Positions 30,440 through 36,629 of a stretch of DNA of 37,205 nucleotides are shown here, in pieces. Position 1 is the first letter of the stretch. Every line of letters starts with the position of its first letter. Source of the DNA: JAMLHN01 sp035708745 (lineage in GTDB: Bacteria > Chloroflexota > Chloroflexia > Thermomicrobiales > UBA6265); contig DASTFJ010000299.1 of NCBI GenBank assembly GCA_035708745.1, forward strand, positions 1-37,205, written 5' to 3'. Both the position numbers and the translations under genes were made by a program. The notes under the pieces are model-generated. The model was not told where the DNA came from, ran no database searches, and was given only the letters and a program-made list of their open reading frames with translations.

Positions 30440-30464
30440 AAAAAATCGAGCGTCGACGCTCGAT
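30440..30464 (-). terminator. Palindrome plus T-tract upstream of the Cys-rich gene (attenuator-like)
   Basis: A perfect 20-base palindrome (30445-30464, centred on GTCGAC) is followed on the minus strand by six T residues (30445-30440). That is an intrinsic terminator shape lying about 80 bases upstream of, and on the same strand as, the Cys-rich gene. It could prematurely end that gene's transcripts, or act as an operator. Confidence 0.5.
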
Positions 30465-30699
30465 CGATAGACGCGATTATTCGCCAGGGAGAAAATGATC
30501 CAACTCCGCATTTCCTCCGTATCCCTCCTGACCCAGACACGGCACGCCGGGTCCACCTACGTGCGTCTCACATTGTTCGAACACAGGTCGCGACCGATTA
30601 CGATCACTCCTTAAGCGTTTCCATTCCACTCCGGCGCGCCACGCAGGGTCGACCCGTTACCCGTTGGAGGGCGGCGACGCGCCGCCGAGGAGGAGCTCG
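30465..30699. other. Intergenic region before the tandem PF03640 genes
   Basis: No gene is seen. The region must contain the promoter of the 30700 gene and probably that of the divergent Cys-rich gene. The stretch around 30465-30530 is AT-richer (for example GATTATTCGCC). No reliable -10/-35 pair could be fixed. Confidence 0.35.
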
Positions 30700-31584
30700 A
30701 TGAAACGCTGGCTGGCATTGGTCGTCGTGGCACTCATGGTCACGACGACATTCGGGGCGCGCATGCAAACTGCCGCCCAGGACAGCACCACGGTCAAGGT
30801 CTCGGAAACTGCCGAACTTGGAGAATTCCTCACCGATTCCGAGGGCCGCACCCTCTATCTCTTCACCAAAGACACCGAACCCGGCGTCAGCACCTGTGGC
30901 GGAGATTGCGCCACCAACTGGCCGCCCTATACCCCGGCGGAGCCGCTGACCTTGCCCGATGGCGTGGACGGCGCTCTGTCGCTGGTCGACACGCCGGACG
31001 GCGCCAAGACCCTTGCCTATAACGACATCCCGCTCTATTACTTCGCCGGCGATACCGAGCCGGGCCAGACCAATGGTCAGGGCAAGGGCGAGGTCTGGTA
31101 TGTCGTGGCGCCGGGCGAGCAATTCGGCGACCGGGCCAAGGAAGAAGCCGAGGAGCACGAGGAGATGGAAGGCTCGCCAATGGCGTCGCCCATGGCGTCT
31201 CCGATGGCGATGGCCGCGACCACTGTGGTCGTAAAATCCGATCCGACGCTTGGCGATTTCCTGACCGATTCCGAGGGCCGCACGCTGTATCTCTTCACCA
31301 AGGACACTGAGAAGGGCGTCAGCACCTGCGGAGGTGATTGCCTCGTAAACTGGCCGGCCTACACGGCAACCGAGCCGTTGACCCTGCCGGAGGGCGTCGA
31401 AGGTGAGCTGACGCTGGTCGATACCCCGGATGGCGCCAAGACGGTAGCCTATAACGGCATTCCGCTCTATTACTTCGCGGGCGACACCGAAGCCGGCCAG
31501 ACCAACGGCCAGGGGGTCGGCGGCGTCTGGTGGGTGGTCGCGCCAGGCCAGCAGTTCGGCGAAGCCACCGCCGTCGCCAGCTAA
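30700..31584 (+). CDS. Secreted protein with two PF03640-like repeat units
   Basis: A 294-residue protein with a signal peptide (MKRWLALVVVALMVTTTFGARMQTAAQ). Two near-identical units follow, about 36-142 and 177-290, each with GxFLTDSEGRTLYLFTKDTE, STCGGDC (Cys66 and Cys70 in the first), NWPxYT, EPLTLPxGV, and LAYNxIPLYYFAGDTExGQTNGQG. The family (PF03640, also called COG4315) is a secreted repeat of unknown function. The linker at about 144-175 is acidic and then Met/Pro-rich (EGSPMASPMASPMAMA), which might bind soft metal ions. GAGGAGGAG ends 4 bases before ATG 30700; the frame is open to 30664 but that extension lacks a signal. It is paralogous to the next gene, including the bases around the start codon. 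Confidence 0.85.
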   Translation: MKRWLALVVVALMVTTTFGARMQTAAQDSTTVKVSETAELGEFLTDSEGRTLYLFTKDTEPGVSTCGGDCATNWPPYTPAEPLTLPDGVDGALSLVDTPDGAKTLAYNDIPLYYFAGDTEPGQTNGQGKGEVWYVVAPGEQFGDRAKEEAEEHEEMEGSPMASPMASPMAMAATTVVVKSDPTLGDFLTDSEGRTLYLFTKDTEKGVSTCGGDCLVNWPAYTATEPLTLPEGVEGELTLVDTPDGAKTVAYNGIPLYYFAGDTEAGQTNGQGVGGVWWVVAPGQQFGEATAVAS

Positions 31585-31608
31585 CCGCACACCATTCCAT
31601 TTCTCCAC

Positions 31609-31632
31609 GGGCCGGCGCTGCAGCGCCGGCCC
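31609..31632 (+). terminator. GC-rich perfect palindrome after the first PF03640 tandem gene
   Basis: GGGCCGGCGCTG (31609-31620) is followed directly by its reverse complement, then by CTTTGTCG. It is 24 bases after the stop codon. It is a strong stem with only a short T-stretch, so it is a probable but not classical terminator. It shares GGGCCGGC with 32742-32767 and 35641-35685. Confidence 0.55.
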
Positions 31633-31636
31633 CTTT

Positions 31637-31700
31637 GTCGTCCCGACCGGAGCGCAGCGGAGTAGAGGGACCTCCTCGCTGCAGCGAGTGTTCCCATTCA
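31637..31700. repeat. Dispersed intergenic repeat (DFAQGRLST family)
   Basis: GTCGTCCCGACCGGAGCG, AGAGGGACCTC and the palindrome CTCGCTGCAGCGAG (31675-31688) repeat modules seen at 4648-4713 and 21776-21870. It lies between the two paralogous secreted-repeat genes. Confidence 0.65.
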
Positions 31701-31879
31701 ACCTCCCTCATTGCGGCAGACAAATCGCTCTGCAACTGCCCGATACCGTCTGAATCCCTACCAATGGAGGGTCGCGCATCGTCGCGGCACGCCATACAGT
31801 GCAGCCAGGCTCCCGGACGCACCGGTGGGGCCGTCTTTACCGGTCGCGCGACGAAGCCTCGTCGCTCAGGAGAAGCTCG

Positions 31880-32728
31880 ATGAAACGCTGGCTGACATTG
31901 GTGCTCGTGGCACTCCTGCTCGCGCCACTCATAGGCATGCGCTCCCACACCGAAGCACATGGGAACACGACCCTGCTGCTCGCCGAAACGCCCGAGCTCG
32001 GGCAATTCTTCACCGATGCGGAGGGTCGGACCCTCTATCTCTGGACGGTCGATACCGTGGCGGGATCCAGCCTCTGCTACGGTCCGTGCGTCGACTTCTG
32101 GCCGCTCTTCACCTCCGGCGAACCGTTGACGTTGCCCGAGGGAGTCGATGGCGAGCTGACCCAGATCGAGCGGACCGACGGCGCCAGGCAAGTGGCCTAC
32201 AACGGTATTCCGCTCTACTACTTCGCGGCGGATACCGCCGCCGGCGACACCAATGGCCAGTGGGTCGGAGATTCCTGGTTCGTAGTCGCGCCCGGCGAGC
32301 AGTTCGGCGCGGCGGCAACCATGGTGCAACAGCAGCTTGCCTCACCCGTCTCGGCGTCGAGGACCCTGCTGATCGCTCACGATCCGACGCTCGGCGACTA
32401 CTTCACCGACGCCGATGGCCGTACCGTCTATCTCTTCGCCAAGGATTCCGCCATCTTCACCAGCGCCTGCACCGGCGATTGCCTGACCACCTGGCCGCCC
32501 GTTCCGGCGCCGGCCGGACGGCTCACGCTGCCGAGCGACGGACGCGGCGAGCTGGCCCCGATGAACGGCAACGACGGAGCCAGGCAGCTCGCCTTCGATG
32601 GCATCCCGCTCTACTACTATGCCGGCGATACCGCTCCCGGCCAGATCAACGGCCAGGGCGTTGGCGGCGTCTGGTGGGTCGTGGCGCCCGGCGCCCAGCT
32701 CGGCGCGGCCACCCCGGCCGCCGGATAG
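31880..32728 (+). CDS. Secreted protein with two PF03640-like repeat units (paralogue)
   Basis: A 282-residue protein with a signal peptide (MKRWLTLVLVALLLAPLIGM). Unit one has LGQFFTDAEGRTLYLWTVDT and a CYGPC motif instead of CGGDC; unit two has LGDYFTDADGRTVYLFAKDS and SACTGDCLTTWPP. Both end in YNGIPLYYFA or FDGIPLYYYA and DTNGQ or QINGQGVGG. It is clearly a diverged duplicate of the gene at 30700: even the sequence AGCTCGATGAAACGCTGGCT around the start is shared. The Met-rich linker of the paralogue is replaced by a short Gln/Ser stretch (VQQQLASPVSASR). AGGAGA ends about 6 bases before ATG 31880. The function of the family is unknown; the location should be outside the cytoplasmic membrane. 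Confidence 0.85.
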   Translation: MKRWLTLVLVALLLAPLIGMRSHTEAHGNTTLLLAETPELGQFFTDAEGRTLYLWTVDTVAGSSLCYGPCVDFWPLFTSGEPLTLPEGVDGELTQIERTDGARQVAYNGIPLYYFAADTAAGDTNGQWVGDSWFVVAPGEQFGAAATMVQQQLASPVSASRTLLIAHDPTLGDYFTDADGRTVYLFAKDSAIFTSACTGDCLTTWPPVPAPAGRLTLPSDGRGELAPMNGNDGARQLAFDGIPLYYYAGDTAPGQINGQGVGGVWWVVAPGAQLGAATPAAG

Positions 32729-32741
32729 CCAGCCGATCCAA

Positions 32742-32767
32742 CGGGCCGGCGCCGATGTGCCGGCCCG
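32742..32767 (+). terminator. GC-rich hairpin after the second PF03640 tandem gene
   Basis: CGGGCCGGC (32742-32750) pairs with GCCGGCCCG (32759-32767) around an 8-base loop, 13 bases after the stop. There is no T-tract. It belongs to the same GGGCCGGC hairpin family as 31609-31632. Confidence 0.5.
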
Positions 32768-32912
32768 CTCCAGCTCAGTACATGGCGAATTCCCCAGCGG
32801 CCTGGGCGGGGAGCCTCCCGGTATGTGTCCGGCTACCGTGCACCCGCGGTTTGGCCCGCGACGGCCGCTGCCGTACCAGAGATCTGGGCGCCCCTACCGA
32901 GAACGCCCCAAT

Positions 32913-33125
32913 CTACTGGCCGCTCGATTGACGGCCATCGGACCAGTTCATGAATGCGAAGAACAGGATGAGCCCGCCGACGCCCGCTCCGACCAGCGCA
33001 ATGGCACTGCCGATCATCTCGAAGCCCAGCTTCCAAACGACCCAGCCAATTGCAAACCCGATGATAGCCCCCAACAAAACAAAGGCAATCCAGGCCAGGA
33101 TGAGTTTCCAACCGTCCATTTCCAT
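32913..33125 (-). CDS. Small two-helix membrane protein
   Basis: A 70-residue protein, MEMDGWKLILAWIAFVLLG at the start, with two hydrophobic helices (about 7-30 and 37-57, the second Gly/Ala-rich) and a short polar C-terminus (NWSDGRQSSGQ). AAAGGAGA lies 7 bases before ATG 33125, which is why this start is preferred to the longer frame from 33176. I do not recognise a named family. The Gly-rich helix packing is common in small envelope-stress or phage-shock-like proteins, but nothing specific supports that role. Confidence 0.65.
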   Translation of the reverse strand: MEMDGWKLILAWIAFVLLGAIIGFAIGWVVWKLGFEMIGSAIALVGAGVGGLILFFAFMNWSDGRQSSGQ

Positions 33126-33285
33126 CGTCCGCTCTCCTTTGCTCGATCTGTTCGTTCGACCGAAACGGAGCGCCATGGGAACGACAACCCACCCGCCTCG
33201 TTCGGGCGAGCAGATCGTAATCCCATGAAACCGCCATGGGCCCCGGTGGACCCAAGCCTATCTTCGATGGCGAAATGGAGGAGAG

Positions 33286-34491
33286 CTATCCCTCGAACGT
33301 TGTAACTTTCGTCCCAAGGGACTCGAATGTTTTCCAATCGAACTCCACCCCGGTGGACACGCCATCGCCCAGGGTGAAGATGCCGTTCGGAGCGGAAAGC
33401 GGCTCGAGCGTCAAATCCTGCTCGAAGTAGGGACCACCCGGCGAAAAATGGTCGCCCGGGAGATCGATGCAATCGAGACCGTTGAAGTTCAGGTTCATCG
33501 CCTTGCCCCAGGCGGAATCGAGCATCCCCCCGATCCAGGTGCGTACCTGCTGATCGTTGCAGGCATTGGCGATCTCGCTCGCCTCGGCAAAGCCAGAGAC
33601 CCGCGGCGGTTTGATATTGATGATCAACCGGTCGAGGATGCCGTTCTTCTGCCAGAGATGCATGGCTGCCTGGGCGTCGCGCAACGAATGCACGCTCTCA
33701 TCGAGGCAAACCGGCGTCTTGAGCTGTGTCGCGATCTCGCTGTGCAGCACGATATCGTCATCGAAGAGCGGTTGCTCGATCAGCAACAGACCCAGATCGT
33801 CGAGCGCCTTCAGGTCGGTCCAGCTGCTCAGGTTGTAGGCCGAGTTGGCATCGACTTGCAGCAGAATCTCCGGATACGCCTTGCGCAGCGCCGCCGCCGG
33901 CGCGGCATCGAAGCCCGGCCAGATCTTGACTTTCAACCGCTGATAGCCGAGCCCGACCGCTTTTTCCGCGCGGGCCAGCACATCCTCGACCGTGCTGCCG
34001 CCGATACTGACCCCGACCGGGAACTGCCGCGCCCGGCCACCCCAGAGCTGCCAGAGGGGTTTCTGTTGCTGTTGCGCCGCGATATCCCAAAAGGCCGCTT
34101 CCACGCCGCTCTTGGCGAAATTCGCGCCCTTGATCCAGTCGTAGGCGGCGCATAGATCGTCGACCGTGCCGATCGAGCCGATCTCCTTTTGCCGCTTCAG
34201 CACCGCCGGAACCACGAACTGTTTCAGCGACGTCATCACCGAATAGGGATCGCATTCCGCCTTGTACGCCGGATCGCTCAGGGTCGGCGCCTCGCCGATG
34301 CCGGTCAGCCCATCGGTCGTGCGCATGATCACGAACGGCCGGTCGAGCTGCCGGTAGGTGCCGAACGATGTCGTAAAGGGGGAGCGCAGCGTCAGCGGCA
34401 CACTCCAGAGCTCGATCGATGCGATCTTCACCGAAGCGGTGTTCACTGAAGCAGCGTTCGCCGAGGCGGTGTTTACCGAAGCGGGGTTCAT
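33286..34491 (-). CDS. Enolase-superfamily o-succinylbenzoate synthase / N-acylamino acid racemase
   Basis: A 401-residue enzyme with the muconate-lactonising-subgroup layout. The capping domain starts at about 22 (KIASIELWSVPLTLRSPF), and the barrel carries Lys187 and Lys189 in LKVKIWPG (acid/base), metal ligands Asp214 (QVDANSAY), Glu239 (LIEQPLF) and Asp264 (LDES), and Lys294 (INIKPPRVSG, second acid/base). These residues match MenC-type and N-succinylamino-acid racemases. Other menaquinone genes are absent here and a COG3375 acetyltransferase gene overlaps it by ATGA, which favours the racemase role for N-acylated amino acids. Residues 2-21 are four tandem pentapeptides (NPASV, NTASA, NAASV, NTASV) encoded by a 15-base repeat; a GTG at 34431 just before KIASIEL could be the ancestral start. 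Confidence 0.85.
   Translation of the reverse strand: MNPASVNTASANAASVNTASVKIASIELWSVPLTLRSPFTTSFGTYRQLDRPFVIMRTTDGLTGIGEAPTLSDPAYKAECDPYSVMTSLKQFVVPAVLKRQKEIGSIGTVDDLCAAYDWIKGANFAKSGVEAAFWDIAAQQQQKPLWQLWGGRARQFPVGVSIGGSTVEDVLARAEKAVGLGYQRLKVKIWPGFDAAPAAALRKAYPEILLQVDANSAYNLSSWTDLKALDDLGLLLIEQPLFDDDIVLHSEIATQLKTPVCLDESVHSLRDAQAAMHLWQKNGILDRLIINIKPPRVSGFAEASEIANACNDQQVRTWIGGMLDSAWGKAMNLNFNGLDCIDLPGDHFSPGGPYFEQDLTLEPLSAPNGIFTLGDGVSTGVEFDWKTFESLGTKVTTFEG
34427..34486 (-). repeat. Four tandem 15-base repeats at the 5-prime end of the racemase gene
   Basis: The units on the plus strand are TTCACCGAAGCGGTG (34427), TTCACTGAAGCAGCG (34442), TTCGCCGAGGCGGTG (34457) and TTTACCGAAGCGGGG (34472). They are in frame and encode the N-terminal pentapeptides of the racemase-like protein. 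Confidence 0.85.
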
Positions 34492-35549
34492 GATGGGTCT
34501 TTCCGTTCCAACAGATACAAACTCTCGCGGTTGCCAAATTCGTCCAGCTCGGTCGCGAAACCAGTGACATCATACGGGCCGTCGATCACACTCGTCTGGA
34601 TCGCGATCGGCCCATCGGCGGCGACATCGTCCCCAACGATTGCCGCGCGCCGGGTCATCAGCTGGCCGAGCACCGCGCGCATCTCCGTGCGCCAATCGAC
34701 CGCACGCTGCGGATCGATACGCATCAGCTGATCGATATCGCCCGGGACACGGTAGACGATGCGAGGGGGCAGCGCGGCGCGCAGCGCGGCAGCGTTTTCC
34801 ACTGCCGCTTCCGGCACACCGGCCAGATCGACCGGACGGAGCGGCTTGTAGGTGCGATCCAGCCCCTGCTGCAAGCGGTCGTGCACCTGGCTGGAGTGCA
34901 TATCCCACATGTTGGTGAAGCGATCGGTTGGCACATTGCCATAGAGCGTGCTGCGCATCACGCCGTATTTGTCGAGCGTCAGATTCGTGGCGGTGGCGGC
35001 CAGCTTTTCCTGGTTGAGCCGGGCATTGGCCCCGCGCATCGGATCGACCGTCCAGGTCATCTCATCGAAGCCTTCTTCCAATGCCAGATACCCCTGCAGC
35101 ACCTTCAGGTACCAACCGAGATCGACTCCGCCACGGTATTCGCTCCGCACGCCGAGCATATGGGAATACATCGGCCCATGCCGGGTGCCGATGCCGAAGG
35201 CAAAGCCCAGCCAGCCGTCGGCATCGAATCCCTTGTCGAGCAGGTAGGCCGCCACCAGCGAGGCGCCGGTGTCTTCGACGATGGCGAGGATATTGACCGG
35301 CACCGACTCCTGCGGCGGGAACCCCCACACCTCCTGTTGCAGTTGCACCATCAGCTCCATCGCGTTGCTGACGAACCACTCGCTGTCGCCCGGCCAGTGG
35401 CTCGGCGCTTGATTGTGCGTCCAGTTCAGCGGGGCGAACGCCACCGTGCCGATAGACCCCAGCTCGGCGGTCCAGCCACCCTTGTATCGTGTGAGCCCAA
35501 ACCGCTCCGGCGCAAAGGCCGCCAGCGACTCCTCCCGTGATCGTCTCAT
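34488..35549 (-). CDS. COG3375-type GNAT acetyltransferase
   Basis: A 353-residue protein matching the predicted GNAT superfamily group COG3375. Residues about 75-200 hold the acetyltransferase-like core: NILAIVEDTGASLVAAYLL, WLGFAFGIGTRHGPMYSHMLGV and EYRGGVDLGWYLKVLQGYLAL (the acetyl-CoA-binding strand/helix region). The family-typical MTWTVDPMRGANARLNQEKL and KYGVMRSTLYGNV follow. The family is often encoded with MenC-like N-acylamino-acid racemases, as here (stop overlaps the racemase start, 34488-34491). This suggests one enzyme acylates an amino acid and the other racemises it; this is inference. The ATG at 35549 is chosen for the conserved beginning; its Shine-Dalgarno is weak (GGGGCGGG adjacent), and the frame is open to 35687 without family similarity. 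Confidence 0.8.
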   Translation of the reverse strand: MRRSREESLAAFAPERFGLTRYKGGWTAELGSIGTVAFAPLNWTHNQAPSHWPGDSEWFVSNAMELMVQLQQEVWGFPPQESVPVNILAIVEDTGASLVAAYLLDKGFDADGWLGFAFGIGTRHGPMYSHMLGVRSEYRGGVDLGWYLKVLQGYLALEEGFDEMTWTVDPMRGANARLNQEKLAATATNLTLDKYGVMRSTLYGNVPTDRFTNMWDMHSSQVHDRLQQGLDRTYKPLRPVDLAGVPEAAVENAAALRAALPPRIVYRVPGDIDQLMRIDPQRAVDWRTEMRAVLGQLMTRRAAIVGDDVAADGPIAIQTSVIDGPYDVTGFATELDEFGNRESLYLLERKDPS

Positions 35550-35640
35550 CCCGCCCCGTCGTTCCCCATTGCCATCGGTCGATACCGGAAGTCTATCGAT
35601 TGCCGGCCGCGCGTCGCACCGGTCATGCAGCTTCGTAGGC

Positions 35641-35685
35641 GCCGGCCCTGTGCCGGCGATGGCGCTTCGCCGGCACAGGGCCGGC
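35641..35685. repeat. BIME/REP-like perfect 19-base inverted repeat
   Basis: GCCGGCCCTGTGCCGGCGA (35641-35659) pairs perfectly with 35667-35685 around a 7-base loop, and GTAG/CTAC pairs extend the stem outside a two-base mismatch. It lies upstream of the COG3375 gene. Such stems are typical of repetitive extragenic palindromes. Confidence 0.7.
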
Positions 35686-35859
35686 ATCTACCAGAGCTCC
35701 TAGCGATTTCACCCAATCTTCAGCATCCGATCATCGTCCCCTCAAAAAGCGAGCCTATACCTTGTACATGGCCTCCAGCACCGGGGTCACGAACCGGGAA
35801 CGAACGAAAGGCAACCAAGCAGCATTCTTCCACTCTTCTCTCCTTCCCTTCCTCCTTCC

Positions 35860-35895
35860 AAATAACCGGAGCGACCCCATGCGCTCCGGTTATTT
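35860..35895. terminator. Bidirectional intrinsic terminator with no assigned gene
   Basis: AAATAACCGGAGCG (35860-35873) pairs perfectly with CGCTCCGGTTATTT (35882-35895) around 8 bases. A- and T-rich ends favour termination in both directions, and CTTTG follows on the plus strand. No gene on either strand clearly ends here, so an unrecognised short transcript is possible. Confidence 0.6.
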
Positions 35896-35943
35896 CTTTG
35901 TGCGCCCCGTTCGTTACGCCACCCGCGCCGAGTTTATCCCCTT

Positions 35944-36003
35944 GGTCGTGGCGCAGGATCTCCGCGCCCTGCGCCACGACCAGGGGGAGCGCAGCGCAAT
36001 AAC
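35944..36003 (+). repeat. Dispersed GC-rich repeat, copy C with intact hairpin
   Basis: GGTCGTGGCGCAGG (35944-35957) pairs perfectly with CCTGCGCCACGACC (35968-35981); the tail GGGGAGCGCAGCGCAATAAC continues the similarity to 9564-9625. This copy retains the complete 14-base stem. Confidence 0.65.
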
Positions 36004-36050
36004 AAACCGTGCCCTCAACCTGGCTCGAAGTCGAAAACACCGCCCCCGAT

Positions 36051-36087
36051 TGTCATTCTGAACGAAGTGAAGAACCTCTCTCGTCGG
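36051..36087. repeat. Dispersed repeat TCATTCTGAACGAAGTGAAG
   Basis: TGTCATTCTGAACGAAGTGA is followed by AGAACCTCTCTCGTCGG. It matches 9973-10009 with about two differences over 37 bases. It is a widespread type of intergenic repeat. Confidence 0.65.
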
Positions 36088-36184
36088 TCTACCCCGCGAC
36101 CATCACTGGGCTACGGTCCGAAGGAACCAAGCGGATAAACCGAAGTTGATCGAGGGGCAAGCCCGTTATCGGCCCGTGGCCGAT

Positions 36185-36206
36185 CGCAGGGCGCGGAGAC
36201 CCTGCG
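36185..36206. repeat. Short hairpin derived from the GC-rich repeat
   Basis: CGCAGGG (36185-36191) pairs with CCCTGCG (36200-36206); the loop CGCGGAGA is the complement of the TCTCCGCG seen in the loop of 35944-35981. It is probably a truncated inverted copy of the same repeat, upstream of the small gene at 36247. Confidence 0.5.
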
Positions 36207-36246
36207 CTTGGATACCGGCGGCCGGAGTTCGCCGAAGAGATTCCGC

Positions 36247-36525
36247 ATGGCGTCGGTAGAATCAAGTCGCACCTCGATTGAATTCCTCGACAGTCTCTCT
36301 CGGGAGGTCGAGAAGCCTTCGGGCGACCAAATCTCGATGGAGCAGTTCAATAGCTGGTTCGCGAACTCGAAATGGGAAGATCGGATCGACGAAAGCGACG
36401 CCTGGTCGCGAATGGGCTGGTCCATCCAAGACACCCTTTGGCAATATGAATCGTTCGGTGATCGAGTCGATCCACAGTCATTCATCGCATCGATTCAGGA
36501 AGCGCTCGGTTTCCTTCGGACCTGA
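36247..36525 (+). CDS. Small hypothetical acidic protein
   Basis: A 92-residue protein, MASVESSRTSIEFLDSLSRE at the start, rich in Ser, Asp, Glu and Trp, with predicted helices and no signal or membrane segment. The pattern (EFLDSL...QISMEQFNSWFANSKWED...QSFIASIQEALGFL) loosely recalls small immunity-like or bacterial EF-hand-free helical proteins, but I cannot assign a family. Base composition is lower in GC than in neighbouring genes, which may indicate acquisition. The ATG at 36247 has only a weak AAGAGA 7 bases upstream; a TTG at 36208 is the frame limit. It stands alone between repeats and the convergent SRPBCC gene. Confidence 0.5.
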   Translation: MASVESSRTSIEFLDSLSREVEKPSGDQISMEQFNSWFANSKWEDRIDESDAWSRMGWSIQDTLWQYESFGDRVDPQSFIASIQEALGFLRT

Positions 36526-36575
36526 CCGTGAGGCTCGCCCGTCTCGGCGCGCGGCATCGTACCGAATGATGGGGC

Positions 36576-36610
36576 AAAAAAATGCCCGGGAGCGTATCGC
36601 TCCTGGGCAT
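36576..36610 (-). terminator. Intrinsic terminator of the SRPBCC gene
   Basis: On the minus strand ATGCCCAGGAGCG pairs with CGCTCCCGGGCAT with one mismatch around a short loop and is followed by seven T residues (36582-36576). It lies 20 bases past the SRPBCC stop and is the clearest rho-independent terminator in the window. Confidence 0.85.
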
Positions 36611-36629
36611 GCCCATGTGACGAGACCGA

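Noticed and set aside
35762..36061. 99-codon plus-strand frame with LVVAQDLRALRHDQGE
   Set aside because: It runs through the intrinsic terminator and a dispersed hairpin repeat; the similar peptide in a minus-strand frame comes from the same palindrome.
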